A stretch of 64,000 nucleotides of DNA from Dromaius novaehollandiae (Eukaryota > Chordata > Aves > Casuariiformes > Dromaiidae), in assembly GCF_036370855.1 (NCBI RefSeq), contig NC_088102.1, positions 44,305,835-44,369,834 on the forward strand, in the 5' to 3' direction. The notes under the pieces are model-generated. The model made no database searches, was not told the origin of the DNA, and was given only the letters and a program-made list of their open reading frames with translations. Position 1 is the stretch's first letter, and every line of letters starts with the position of its first letter. The position numbers and the translations under genes were made by a program. This document shows positions 18,739-31,803 of the stretch, in pieces.

Positions 18739-20690
18739 TGCCCAGGGACAGCAGGTGCAGGGCACTAGCAGCAAGCTGCAGAGGAGAGGGCACAGGGCCT
18801 CCTGCCTGCCCTGGCCAACCTCCATAGTCTTGCTTGAGGAAACCGAGCTGGCAGCACAGCCTCTCCAGCCCAAGAATGGGATGCTTGTAGTTAAGATGGA
18901 AGATGCCAGCTGTGAGAACAGGAGGAGGCCTGTGGATCAAACTGCCACAGTGTGGGTCAGAGCAGCAGCCTCCCTGTGTTATAGCATGGGGGAACCTTCT
19001 CCAATGCCAGGGACCAGGGGGATGTGTCTCCTTTGTCCCATTGCCGGGGCCCTTGGACAAGGTTAGTGTACTGGTGCTAGGGCTCTTCTACAGGTTCCCT
19101 GCAATGTTATTCCCAGCCTCAGACATCTCCCCAGTAGGAAGTTTTAGCTAATGTGGATTTACAGCCTTTGCTGGCTCACCTCTGCCTGGGGCCTGGCTCC
19201 TTCAGGCTCCTGGGAGTTGTACATGGGAGCTGTCCTGCTCTACTTGGTTCTGCCTCCTCCTGTTCTGTGGTCTCTGTTCCCAGTTCTCTGCACTCTACCT
19301 CTGGAGCCTTGGTGAGTGGGACAAGGGGATGTAGAACATCATTTTGCACCCTTTGTGGAGCAGGCTCAGAAAAAGAGCTCAGAAAAAAGGGAGGTAGGGC
19401 CAGAGATTACCAGGAGTTGTGGAGTCCTGGCTCAAGCCAGGACCAAGGCTGGCTGGTAAACAGGGTGAGATACTGTTTCTCCTTGCCCCTGTAGAGGCAA
19501 AATCTCCAATGAGGCTGGTCCAGTACTGGTGTTACGAGTGCAAAGATGGGCTATATCTGACTTCCCTGGTAGCCAACTCCAGAAAAAGGTCTGCATGTCT
19601 CTGCAGGAAGCAGCTATGCCTGTGACAGGCACTATTTGGGGGCCAACAGTGCCCAGCATGGCATGGCTGTGAACCAAGCGTGGCCACAGCAGTGCTCATA
19701 TAGGCAGAGTATCTGTCCCTATCTTCATGGCACAGCACTGGTCCAGAAGGTTATACAGAGAGTTTTTGTACAAGACACCAGTCAGCTGCTCATCACTGTG
19801 CTCAGTTTTGGCACTATAAAGTCCCAGCTTTATTTAAATGAAAGCAAGGTGATGTGTTGTTGGGCTGACTGACGCCACCAAGCGCTGTCCATCCATGCAG
19901 GCATGAGAAGGCTCTGTGCAGGCAGGGTCCAGCTTCACCCTGCTTGTGGCTACAGGTTGCTGCTGCAGGCTCAGGCAGTGGTCAGGAGCTGGGCTTTGTA
20001 ACACGTTCAGCCTCTGCTTCTGGCCCATTGCAGAGCTGACCTTGGATGATCTTTCAGCTCTGGGTGACCACTGTGGGACAAACCACCAAGCCCCTGAAGC
20101 CACAGGTATGGGTGAAAATGCGTGGTGGTGGGCCAGAGAAACTCCTTGCAGAGGACCACCCTGAGCCTCCCTGACGCCTGGAAACACAAGACATTGTCAC
20201 TGACAATCAGGGCTGTGGTTGACACTGGAAGAGATTGTAGCTGAGTGCTGTAGCTGGATCCCTGCGCTGGGAGCAGCTTGGCTAGGCACTGTTCCACAGC
20301 TATCGCAACACTGGAGCACAGAGGACGCATTGCTTTCCTCACGCTATTTAAATTATTTAATATGGTTCTCATAAGATGTAAATGATAAGGGTGTATTGGG
20401 TTTTTTTTTTTTTTTAATCCTTTCTTCCTCCCGGATGATTCTGCTGGTGGCCCTGGAGGATCTCCAGGCCAGTTGCTGCTGCAGTCTCTGCTGTTCTCTT
20501 CTTAGCATTATTCTGATCTGCAAGAGCCAGCTCTGTGCAGGTGTGAAGACTTCCGTCCATGGTGGGAATGGCTAGGAGGAGCCATACACATTGTATTGTA
20601 TGGAAGGGGCACAAGCGCCTCTTGCTTTTTTTCCTCTCTTTTTAATTTAATTTTTAAATTAAAGCTTTTTTATTCTTTTTCAAATCCTTG
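18739..20690 (+). other. LARGE2: probable LARGE2 3' UTR
   Basis: The stretch follows the LARGE2 stop and has no conserved coding. The first polyadenylation-type hexamer found after the stop is ATTAAA at 20658-20663, followed by T-rich DNA. A canonical AATAAA occurs at 21371-21376. The end chosen here is the first of these; the true end could be earlier with a weak signal, or later. The segment includes a T15 run near 20401. Confidence 0.45.
20658..20663 (+). terminator. LARGE2: candidate LARGE2 polyadenylation signal ATTAAA
   Basis: The second-commonest vertebrate poly(A) hexamer, with T-rich sequence 5-30 bases downstream. It lies 1.9 kb after the stop. An alternative is AATAAA at 21371-21376. 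Confidence 0.35.
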
Positions 20691-22370
20691 TTAAAACTGC
20701 GTCATTATTAACTTTTTTCTATTGCAAGCTGCAAATGTCCCCTGGAGGAGCTGTTTCGCTGAAGGGGAGACAGTGGTAGCCCGAGCCTTGGTTGCAGAAA
20801 GCACATCTGGTCCTTCCTCTGCCTGTTGTGTTTGAAACTTTTGTCCTCTGTAGCTGGTGCAGTGGGAGGGTTGTGGAGAAGGGAGCAGCAGGTGCTAGAA
20901 GAAATGCCAGTGTCCCCAAGCAGCAGGTGAGCCATTCTCCTTCTAGCTCAAAAAGAGGTTCATGGACACCCACTAACATCAGATCAAATCCACCACAGGT
21001 ACAGCTACAGGGGTGCAGCCTGGGTGGAGGTGCAGTCCTGCCTCCAGAACTACCACCCTTCAAAGGGCATTCTTTGACTTAACTGTTTAGTCTCATAGTC
21101 AGTTTAATCAAGCCCAAGAGATGTGTATTTTCTTGTTCTGGTGGTGCTGCAACTCTTGTCTCAGAGATCAGTGTCAGCTGGGCTCTGCATCGTTACCTGT
21201 GAGGTGACCTCAGGACCACCCCCCTCCCCCCCCACCCCACGCTCACTTCTGACCCTTGCAGACCAGGTTGGTGCGGGGGGCTGGTCCCCAGCTCAGGTCA
21301 CGATGCAGGAAGTGGAATTTGATGTGGCTTCCCCACAGCTGAACTACGTTGGTTCTACAAGACTAACAGGAATAAAAGCTGGGTCTTAGTTCAGGCTGTA
21401 AGCAGCCATCTTTGCCTCTGCAGGGTGGGACAAAAGTGATGGTGGTACACCAGAAGCACCTTGTACTTTCAGGCTTTATTTGGGAAAGCACTGTAAAGAC
21501 ATTGCTAATCATGGTGAAGCAAGCTGTAGCATCTTCATGAGAAAAGCTCAACCCAGCTAGCCCCTAGCAGACAGCTTTTGTTTAATACAGCAGAAGCTCA
21601 CTGTTACCACTCTGCTTCTGCACTGAGGATAACAGAGGTTTAGAGCAGGTCTAGCCAATAGTTTGTCTGTCCCTCTAAAGCCTGCTTTCTGCTAGAAACA
21701 CATTAGGATACTAATGCTGGGAAGATGAGGGCTCTTTTGGACATTTCTTTGATGGATACATGGCTAGAGAAACACTGGCTTTGTAGTTGATTCTGCCTTG
21801 GGTTACTGTAAGAAGGTGTACAGCTATGCCTATGGCAGAAGGACAGGGTGGCATAATTTTCAGCTAATCCATCCTAGTTTAGGCATTCCTTAGCCCAAAA
21901 CGTGTGTAAAAGATAAACTCATTTATAGACCTAAGAGTAAATGAGTGAGCCTTTAGTCTCAATGTGCCCTCTGCTGGACAGTAGTAGCTGGAGGAACCAC
22001 TGATGAGAGTGTGAGGTGATTTTTTTATTTTTATTTTTTCCCTAGACCAAGCACAGCCCCTTTTATAGAGCTAAAATTCACTTCTGCTAAATGCAGCACC
22101 CTTCTGCCTGCCAAGAAAAAAAAAAAGCTTTGACTCAGAGTATGCTGCAGCCATTTTGCCGAGCTGCACTTTGAAATCCCTCCCAGGGCTGGGCACGTTC
22201 CCTTCTGCAGGCGATACGCATTCCCTGAGCTCTGCTTTGGTCTGTACTCAGCATGTCTGCGGCCTGCCCTTCAGCTGGGTGCAAGGTGGGCAGGCCAGCC
22301 TGCCCCCAGGGCCCTGTGCAGCTTGTGGGATGAGCTGTCCCCTCCTGGGAAATATAGCTAAGGAGACAAG
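20691..22370. other. gap between the two convergent genes
   Basis: No exon recognised. Base composition begins to change here from GC-rich to AT-rich. Possible poly(A) hexamers exist on both strands (plus AATAAA at 21371; minus AATAAA at about 21470-21475), so the two transcripts might approach or overlap here. Confidence 0.4.
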
Positions 22371-22374
22371 AGAT

Positions 22375-22390
22375 TTTATTGTGTTTTATT
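22375..22390 (-). terminator. PHF21A: tandem AATAAA, candidate distal PHF21A polyadenylation signal
   Basis: Two AATAAA hexamers 10 bases apart on the minus strand, just before base composition turns GC-rich. Placement suits a distal end of a ~9.2-kb 3' UTR. The alternative at 26294-26299 would give ~5.2 kb. Confidence 0.3.
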
Positions 22391-24317
22391 TAGTAAAATG
22401 TTAAAATAAATAAATACAAATTGATCAGATGCTCTGTATCCCCCTCCCCCCAACTTTAATTTGCTAAAATCTAAACACATTTGTACCAAAACTGAAACCA
22501 CAAGGGACTTGAAGGCAGCAAAGAGACTGCAGATCACTATGAGCATCAGGCTAAAAAAAATAGAGATATTTAAAAAAATCCAAACCAGCTCACGAGTCAG
22601 TATTCTCATTATGTGATTCTGTGAAAACAAAGTAGTACCATTCAAAAAGGGTATTTTACACCAAGGCCTGCAATGATATGAGATTCTCAGGGAAATGGAG
22701 GGCAGCACACGAGACACCGAGTCTGTCTGGCACAAACTTCAAAGAGGAAGGAGGCTGGCTGGCAGGTGCGGGGTGGCTCTGGGACATGACTACGTATGTC
22801 ACAACCAGCTGCAGAGACCGACTACAGACAAAACCTGCTACCATCCCCTCGCAGCACGAGACCAGCGACTGCACGTGGGGATTACGCTGCTGCCTGCTCG
22901 CACATGCTCATGCTTTTGCACACGTCTGTGTTCACACATGCTAGGGCCAAGAAAAGCATTTTGTTCTGCCACAGGCAGATGAGTGTGGAAGCCGCTCTCT
23001 CAGTACAGGAGTTATTGATCAACGAGGCCCAGCTGTTTTTCTGGGTTTTTTTTTGTTTGTTTGTTTTTTTGGTTTTTTTGCCTAAAAGTGAGGGCCAACG
23101 GCACAGGGAGCCCCTGGTCCCCACCTTCTCCCGCCACCTGGAAGCAGAGGTAAGCCAGGTCCTGGGCAACTGTGATGGTGGCAGCAGCTGGAGACCCAAG
23201 GAGCTGGGAGTTATTAACAAAAAGCATCTGGAGAAACTCGGGCAGGCTGGGAGTGACTGGGGTTAAGACACGCAGCGCCTTTCAGTGCTAGCTCATGGTT
23301 TGACCTCCCCAAGCCAGGACTTGCATTTTACAGCTTGGTCTCTGGGTGACATATTTGGTGGGAGTAGTGGTGGCTTTGTCAACAAGTCTACTGAGACGGT
23401 GATTCACAGGAATGTGACGGAGTGGTCAAGGCCGCATTATTTTTGCTACAGAAGCAGAGCTCCCTTCACTGCCCTGTCTGCCCTAAGCTGCGGAAGACAA
23501 AGTGGGTGTTTGAAGATTGGAGCTCATCAGCCTCCAAAGGACAAAATACTGCTTCAAACGCCGCTCACTGCTGCACTGAACCCTCCCAGGCAAGCTGCAA
23601 TTCACTGACGCTCGTTTTCCTACACCACAGCCTTTAGTGCTGTTGGTGCAGCAAAGAGGTTTCCTTCCATTGTGCATGAGTTACCTAGCTGGGAAAGCCT
23701 ACACAGGAGGCTAAACAAGTTGGCACTAGCCCCCTGCCGCTTAATCCCTGGTTAAGGTAGTCTGCAATAGCACTCCTGTGCCTTGCCTCTGCGGGACTAT
23801 TACAGAAGGCCAAGGCCCCTCTGACAACTACTCTGTGGCAACGACACACATTTGGAGGCAAGGGGGTCCCTGAAGCCATAACTGGAGTACATCAGCTTGT
23901 GGGGTGTGACCACCCATTGGTTCTGGTTGCATGGGGCTGCTGTGCTTGGCCAGGGAGAACGGCTGAGTCTAAGGGGTTTATGTGGCAGTAAAAACCCTCC
24001 TTACGGCGCCCGGGCTGCCTGTCACATATGACGTTGGGAGTGACTCAGAGACAAAGCACATTCTGGAAGGGAGTGCTGACGGGTAAGACGGTGCTTCTGG
24101 CTTTAGCGTCAATCACTGTTTTGATGCCAACGATAATTAAAGTGAAGAAACATATGAAACTATGATTAGAAATTACACATTAGCCTAGAACAAGCAGAAA
24201 CACGCAGCCTCCTGCTGCCTTCAGCACTGAGTGCTACTGTACCTATTCCTTCAATGATGCCTGTACCTAGTGCCCATGGCCCAAGAAAACCAGCTCCTGG
24301 AGTTCTTAGAGTTAGCA

Positions 24318-24362
24318 TTACCTGCCTAACAGAGGGGAACGTGAGGCACGGAGAGGATTCTT
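24318..24362 (+). repeat. possible MIR-like SINE fragment
   Basis: The phrase acagaggggaacgtgaggca followed by cggagagg resembles the central MIR segment (acaga-gggaaactgaggca-cagagagg). It is short and flanked by unrelated sequence. Confidence 0.3.
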
Positions 24363-25794
24363 TCTTTCCTTTTTGTATAAGTGCCCTACCCGCCTCAGTT
24401 CTGGTATGTCCAGTTGGAGAGGTCTATATCTGGACTGCAAGCAAGGGGAGCCCCTTGGTACAACACATTCCCTGTGCTGCAGCAGTACCAGCCTGCAGTG
24501 CTGAGGACCCAAAATCAAGGCTGACCACTGAACACATGCCCTGGGCACTGGCCAGGGCTAACCAGTGAACCTGCACAAGTCACTGCTTCACTCCTCTGCA
24601 TAAGCTAAACCCACAAGGCCATTCTGGTTACTTACCAAGAACAGGGCTTTCTCAAAGCTCAGATGCAACAACATATCTTTTCCAGCAACACAGATAAAAG
24701 AAGGCAGGGGACAAAAGGGCAGAGTTCTACATTCCTCTATTGTAAATTTAGGAAAATGTTGCTAATTCCCTACATGGTGAGAACTCTGCTGAACACAGCA
24801 GACTGATTATCTGTGCTGCTAACTGGCTTCCGTGCCGCCTCTCCACTCAAGACAGAGCTAGGCTTATAAAGCTTTTAAATTACCCATGCACTCCTGACAC
24901 TAATAGTAAACAGGCCCTTAAGTAGCTCTTCTGTTTCAGTGAAGAACAGAAACACAAGAGTTTGTTACCCTACTTACAGGCTGGATCTGTGAGTGCAGGT
25001 CTTCCAGAAGGGTCCCCCATGGGCTGCTGCTTAACATTGCCTTGATGCAGGCCCTCAGCATGGCTCTCCAGGCTCAGCTCCTGAAGGGCCACATTAAGCT
25101 TATATGCCCCTGTCTAGCGGAATGGATGAACCACCTCCCTACCAGCATCCCTAAAGAAACCAGATCCTAAGGAAACAAGAAACATTGCTGCACAAACAGT
25201 TTTTGGCACAGAACTGCCACATGTGACAGCCCAGAGCAGGAACCTCACACAGATAGTTCAAGAAAGAGTTAAGAAGTACCTGACTCACAGGTCCTGCCAG
25301 GCACCGCCTCCTCTGCTCACTGGAGATCCAGGGCACGGGGAAGCTGACATTGGTTTCGACTAGGCTGACCACACTCCAACTAGGAACTGGCTACCACACT
25401 GGCAGAGCTGAATCTTTGGCTGCTCCCTGGAATAATTCTAGCCAGGGAGAAAATTTTCACTCAGTCTGATCTAGATTAGCGCAGACAGGCTCCAGCTGCC
25501 CCAAGGTTTGCTTGATCTGCCTCATCCCATATTGTAGCAGAGAAGTCAAACAAGACTTTGGTCAGGACGGGATGACTGGGGCAGCAGAAGCAGAGCCAGG
25601 GAAGATTGGTGCCTGCTTCCTTCCTCATCTGCAGCCAAGCAGCTCTTTTCTCCTACCACACTTTGTCCCTTTGGAATACAGATCAAGTCAGAAAATCAAG
25701 GTAGAATAAAGACCCTTTCTGTCCCAATCTTTCCATTGAATTTTCAAACCCTGTGACTGCAGAGATATCTCCTCATATACTGATCCCTCATTTG

Positions 25795-25935
25795 CTCCTC
25801 CTGGATTTTTCCTACCCTCACTTTCCCTCCTTCTCATCTGTTTCCCTTTCTTCTCTCTGCTCTCCTTCACCCCATGCAATCGTCCTTTCTTTTGCTCCTC
25901 CTTTTCCCTCTTCTCCTTTCCTCTGTCTCCAGACC
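25795..25935 (+). repeat. polypyrimidine tract
   Basis: About 140 bases made almost entirely of C and T on the plus strand (purine-rich on the PHF21A sense strand), with CTC and TTCC motifs and no strict unit. It is low-complexity DNA; an open frame across it is an artefact. Confidence 0.6.
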
Positions 25936-26293
25936 TATACCCCTTCTCACTGCCCTTACTTTTATAAAGAGGCTCCTCATCTTTTCCTTGTCCCTGCAGC
26001 CCCCACCTCCGGCACAGGGAGAGGAGAAGGCTCGGTCTGATTGTTCTCAGGCGATAAATTCTGGTGACTTGCACAGGACAGCAATTTTCACAGCTCTCTG
26101 CTAGCTTGTTTTCAGTTCACTACTCATATGGTTTGGTAATACTGATAAGAGATACAGACAAGCCCTCACACAGGTGAGGTCTTGGTTTTCTAAAACAAGC
26201 CCACATCTTAAATTAACCTCTCCAGGAGAGGAGTTTGTCTTATTAGGGGTCTATAATTATCAAGCTTACCAGTGCATGGTATAAATAATTTTC

Positions 26294-26299
26294 TTTATT
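26294..26299 (-). terminator. PHF21A: AATAAA, candidate intermediate PHF21A polyadenylation signal
   Basis: Minus-strand context CCAATAAAG, 5.25 kb past the stop. This length would be ordinary for the gene. No cleavage data are visible. Confidence 0.3.
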
Positions 26300-29099
26300 G
26301 GCAAGTTTCAACTATGTGCTCAGCCTATACAAGACACAATGATGCAGAAAGTTCTTGTCCCAGATAAAAGATAAACATGGGAAAAATGGAAGCTAAAGGG
26401 AGGGGATAATAAGAGTCACATTTTTCAACTATTACATTCCATTTTGTAGATGTAACAAACATGTCTGAGGCTTAAGGAAGAATCTGAGTAAGACAGCAAT
26501 AATCTGGATACAAGATGTCTGCAGCTCTTGTGTTTCCCTGATCCCGTCTCATTCTCAGGGCATTCCCTGATCCAGGTCTGATCACGGAAAACAAGGATCC
26601 AGAGTAACATGTTGCTGTCAGGCTCGCTTGCATGCATTTAGAGACCAGCACCTAGCTGGCTGTCGCAAGCGTCCTTTGGAGACGTTTTGCCTTCTGAATG
26701 ACAGAAACTACAGAATCCAGAGAGTGCTTGCCTTTGCTGAGGTAGTTTGTTGACCAGGCAAGCCTAAACACCAAATGATTAGCATGACAAAACATCTTCC
26801 TCTTTCTCCAGGTTCCTGACTCTTCTGAAGAATTTCTAGATATTTGTCAGAAAATTTTCTGCAGTAACCCAGCAAGGTTGAACTTGCCCTAGATCTTCAG
26901 AACCCCAAAGGAGGACAAACAGAGGTGAAGAAGGGTCAAAACAGTGTGACAAGACATACCCAATTCTGCCCAAAGGGGCATGGTCCACCAAGAAGTGTAA
27001 TATCATTATTTCAGTGGTTACCTGAACAGCTGATGGTACCAGGGAAGGCCCCAGTAAAAGAGTCAATTTTGGTCTGACATCTGAATGTGATTTTTAAAAA
27101 ATGGGTTTCATTAAAAAGATATATATTCATCATTAGTGCTTCAAAAACAAAGAGAGCATGGTGCAACCCAGCTGGGAAAAGAAAGGAAGGAGAAACATGT
27201 GCACTACAAACTTACAAATATTTTTCACTGTGTCTACATCAGAAGGAAATGTCAGAGTTTACTCCCTGCATTGTGGGCTGCCACAGCTTGGTGAGACTAA
27301 GAGGGAGATTTCACTCTGGGTCTTCCTAAATGCTGATTATGCTGCTCTCAAGGGCTGTCTCTGCCACAGTTCATGGAAAAGGATGATTTGAAGCCAAGGA
27401 AGTCAGAATTAGTGTTCACATTTCTAGACAGCTGGAATACCAATCTTCTATCTGAAGATCTATATGAAGATCAGTTAAGAAGGATAAAATACAATCTTGT
27501 TTTTCCTATCAACAACAAAGCTAACAGATCTGCCATAAAATTATCACCTCTTTAATTTCTAGGTCAGCAGATTTTAGTTCATATCCCCATGAATAGAAAC
27601 TTGTTTGCAACAAAGGACAAAAATCTTGTTTTGGGCATGCAAATCATTAGTTTATCCTATCACCATGATAACTCCTGGCTAGTGATGATCTCAAAGAATC
27701 ATCGATTCTGCTCACCCTGCCTACCAACAATCCCTAGAAGTATTGCCTTTACTATGTTTTGTACAGCTTGCATTAAACAAAGATAATAATAATACTAATG
27801 ATAATACTAATTGTTCTAGCCAGGTCACATGCTCACTCTCACATTTGGATCACACCGCTCCTTTCCAGCTCTTTTAAGAACAGATTGCAAGAAGAAGGGA
27901 AAAATTACTGCAACTCTTACGCTATTTCTGAGCAGTCAAAAGCAGCAGGGTGACTTAAGGCTCTCAGCACTGGGCTGAAGGCCAGCAACATCTCTGATAT
28001 GAGCCTCCTCTGCAGCCTCATCTTCTCCTTCTTCATAACAGAGATTTAAAAGTCACTTATTTCCCACCAATGACAAGCAATGACATACGAATTAGTTAAT
28101 ATCTTTACGGTGGCTTGGAAATACAAACTGTCAGCCATTACGGTAGCTTCCCAAAGAGCAGAAGTTTTAATACACACTCAGTCTATCTGAAATACTACAT
28201 GACGAAGAAAAGAACCCCAGCAGATCTCAGTACAAGCTTGAGCTTAAAAGCTGTCAAATAGTTTAAATTTATTCCTTGACTAGAACCTCTTACAGCAGCT
28301 AGAAAAAACCCCCATTTTCTTCTCTATTTAGCAAATGCCAATTCCCCTTCCGCTCCATTGTTTCTAATTGGGCAGAAATGGCCCCAATTTACTTGTGTCT
28401 ATGCAGCAGCAGCATTGTCAGTGTAAGTGCAGCCCTGGGAATGCTCCTTGCCTACTGACTGATGTTGCTGCAGAGTCAATAAGGGAAGTGTCCAAAGAGG
28501 ATCAGGGAGAGAGAACTACCTAGCAGCATCAAAAGCCCAAGTTAAGATCATTTCTCTGCCAGGTAATGATTAACACAAGGTGCGCTTTTATAGTCTATAA
28601 TACAAACACTGTAACGAAAGGGAGATGTAAGTCTACACTTACCTACTGGGATTCTAGAGACAAGCAGATGCATTGGAAAAGCAGTAATGGCTGTTTTAAC
28701 AACTCCTGGCTGGTTAACTGCATTCAAATTTAAATGTGGCTACCACTGAATTTCACTTCCATCCCCCCTTGATTCAGCAAAGAAAACAGGAGGACTGTCA
28801 GCCTTCAGTCATAGTTTGCTACCCCAAAATAGTGCAGTGCTTCCAGGAGAGCTGAGAAAATAACACTAGAGATAAGAACACAAGAATGACTACGACTCAG
28901 TGCAACTATTCCAGGATCCCATCTCTTACAAGGAACATATTAGATGCTTCAGAAGATGACGCAGGAATTAGGCAAGTGACCAAGTAGAGAATAACCTGGC
29001 CAGAAAGGAAGTTTCTCCTGAGTATCTGGCAGTTAGCTGCAGGCTTATATTCTAAAGCAAGAAGGCTCATATTCAGTTTATTATTTCACTTCATTGCTT

Positions 29100-29270
29100 C
29101 AAATACATAGTTCTATGTTTAAATGCTATGGGTTGTTGGCCCACTGATGCCCTGTGGTAATGAATTCCAGTGCTAACTGGGTTGATGCAAAGAAATTTTG
29201 TCTTTGATCAGTTTTGATGTTGTTTGCCCAGCTGTCACTTCTGCTAACTTATACTTGCAGCTCGACTAGT
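29100..29270 (-). repeat. old CR1-type LINE 3' end fragment
   Basis: Motifs such as gtggtaatgaattccagtgc, followed by aactggg, aaagaaattttgtcttt and gatcagttttgatgtt, recall the CR1 3' region read from its end. The LINE sense would thus be the minus strand. It is strongly diverged and truncated, with no coding part. Confidence 0.45.
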
Positions 29271-29684
29271 TCCAGAACAGAACTCAAAACAACTAAGGAC
29301 GGAGTCGAGGTTATCACAGGCTTAGCTGAGAAGTGTGCATAAGAATCACTTTCCCAAGCTCCAGACAAGCCTAAGTACTCAGGGTATTGTTTCTGAGCTC
29401 CATGCTGAAAATAGTGCACACTCACTTCTATACAAGGAATAAAGGTCTTTAAAGGACAGAAGGGCAACTTAAAGGAGAGGAAAGGAAACAACTCCAAAAA
29501 TCCTACAGAAGTTGTGGCAGCAAAGAGCCTCTCTCAGTCTATGTATTGTCCGGACTATTCACTTCTTCCTCAGAAACGCATCCTTGAAATGCAAGCCTTT
29601 TCACTATTCCACTAGGAACATCAGCTGAGCAAGTGTGCCTTGCTAGTCGACATGTGCTCTGGGCCTCTGACAGAACATGTAGCG

Positions 29685-29770
29685 GCCCAACTCTGCTCCC
29701 ACTGGAAGTAAAGGGAATTTTGCCAGTATTCCAATGGAAACAAAAGTGATCAGGATCAGCACTCTAAACT
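29685..29770. repeat. ancient dispersed repeat fragment
   Basis: cggcccaactctgctcccac, then gggaattttgcca and tccaatggaaacaaaagtga-tcaggatc, resemble a repeat found widely in turtle, crocodilian and bird DNA that I know by phrase rather than by name. Diverged copy. Confidence 0.35.
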
Positions 29771-31548
29771 GAGACAATGCCCACAGTAATGGGAAGCACA
29801 GGGCCAGCTTTGCTACCTAGAGTAAAAGGATAATATTAAAGAGATAAACTTCTGAAATAAGAAGATATAACAGAAGGTGATTTCAGTCCAGCAAACTCAC
29901 TGTCTTTCATTCCCAAGCTCTAATCAATCCATATTACAAAAGTATAAAAGCCTTAAATAAGCATACTGCCAATGCTTTTCTCTGGATTACAAACACATGA
30001 AAGAATGGGGAGATGCGGTAACAGCAGAGACAAGCCTGGCAGATCCTCCAGGTGGGGGTGAGATCCAGCACTGTAGGATTTGATTCAGTTTAGAGTAGCC
30101 AGTAGCATGTATGGTATAATCTATGGAAACTGTCCCATCAGATTTTAAAACACAAACACAGCAGAATGTCATCATAAATAAGCAAAGTCTGTGTTAAAAA
30201 ATTCTAAGTACACAGCATTTTCTCCAGTTCTGACACCTTTTTAATAGAAATCACTTGTTTAGGAAACAAATAGCACTTTTATAATTTTTTTACAATGTTT
30301 CTTACCTTGATCTTATTTTAAGTAACACTAGGAAGACCTCAATATCTTTTATTTTCCTTTTTAATTTAAAAAAGTTGTTTTCTCCCCCAGATACAAAGAT
30401 TTTGCCCTTGCATAAAAAAACAGTGCCCAAAACGATGACACAAGGACTCACAAAGACTCACTGTATCTCACTGACACTATTACTTCTAATCTATACCATG
30501 CAAGGTCCCATCTACCTCTTTAATTAGACTGTCAGCCTGAAAAACAGCTTTTCTATTCCTTATTTAGTTCTTGTTACCAAAAGAAAGAGAAAGGAAGTGA
30601 AAGAAAAGGACATTTCTCTGTTCAGTTCACACATCTGGGTCATGTGCTACTTTGTTCAGGATACTTATGTTGTTTATAAATATAGAAAAGGATTGGAACC
30701 TCATTTTCAAGTAATTGATGCACATTTTCTCTTGGGACACCTCCATCCAACACTCCAAGCTTACCACTCTGGCGCTCTATTTTCCCACTCCCAACACAGG
30801 CTTTCTGCACGAGTGTGAGGACCCAAACCCATTCTGCAATGCATTTCTTTTGTCTTATGTGAAGAAATAGGATTAACCCAAAGCTGTTGGGACACTAGAT
30901 CCTCAGCCTGCAAATGTGCTGGTTACTCAGTGAAAAGTCCATCTCTATTCCTTTTATACATCTCCTGTCTAAACAATAGTAAATACTGCTTATTTGATAG
31001 ACTTGTCCCTTCTGGGCACTGGGATTTGATAATTTATATTTCTGTTTTTTTGGTTTAATAGTACTGAGAGTTTAGAAACAGGAAAAGCCCACAGGCTCTT
31101 TGGACTTGTTTATTTTTTCCCCTAGCTAAACAAACTGTTCTGCAAATAAGGATTTAAAACCTGCTCTCCTCCCTCATCCCTGCTCCTCACCCCAAACAAA
31201 AATAAAACAAACCTATAGTGGCTGTGGAGGCTGCTGCAGGCACACACTGGTGTAAAATATAGAGAGAGTAAATATATTATTTCACTTGGCATGGTGCTGG
31301 CAAAGAACCCCCAGCTGGCACTATTCATGTAACATGATCCAAACTTTGCATGTACACACAGAATAAGAAGGATCAATTGGCAAACTCCGGTGCCGCCTGG
31401 CACAAGCATCTTCGCGCTCTCTCTGGAACCAAAGAACTAAAGAATTCTGCACTTTCCAGAAGAAATCCGGTTTTGCTTTTCTAGAGTTTCGTTATTTTGC
31501 TCCTCCTCCTCGCTGCCACCTCCCTTGGCTCCTTCTTACTTCACTGTG

Positions 31549-31803
31549 TTATTTAGTCTCATCGCCCTTGTTACAGTTCACCATGCAGCTCTGGGAAGGG
31601 GAGGGGGCTAAGGTGGAGGTGGCAGCATTAGTATTGTTAGTGGAGTCCATGCCATTGGAGATGGCTACTGAATTGACCTCAGAGTTTATGGGTTTTGAAA
31701 GGTCAATGCCTTGGATGAGGCGGATCAGTTGTTTTACCTTCTCCAAGGAGCTGTGCATCTCCTTCTGTTTTGCAAGGATGGTATTCTTCATTTCCATGCA
31801 TTT
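31549..31803 (-). CDS. PHF21A: PHF21A exon M (C-terminus and stop)
   Basis: 84 codons plus [41 protein letters not shown], then a Ser/Thr/Asn-rich tail ending NKGDETK. Human ends GEETK. Acceptor gctgcag. The first part continues the coiled coil from exon L. Confidence 0.97.
   Translation of the reverse strand, partial: KCMEMKNTILAKQKEMHSSLEKVKQLIRLIQGIDLSKPINSEVNSVAISNGMDSTNNTNAATSTLAPSPSQSCMVNCNKGDETK

Larger units (their letters stand above)
22375..31548 (-). other. PHF21A: probable PHF21A 3' UTR and downstream region
   Basis: This AT-rich stretch follows the PHF21A stop and shows no other gene. Vertebrate PHF21A mRNAs have 3' UTRs of several kilobases. Minus-strand AATAAA hexamers occur at 31109-31114, 30348-30353, 26294-26299 and, as a pair, 22375-22380 plus 22385-22390. 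I cannot tell which is used. A CR1 fragment (~29.1 kb) and a polypyrimidine tract (~25.8-25.9 kb) lie inside, which argues for some caution about the longest form. Confidence 0.4.
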
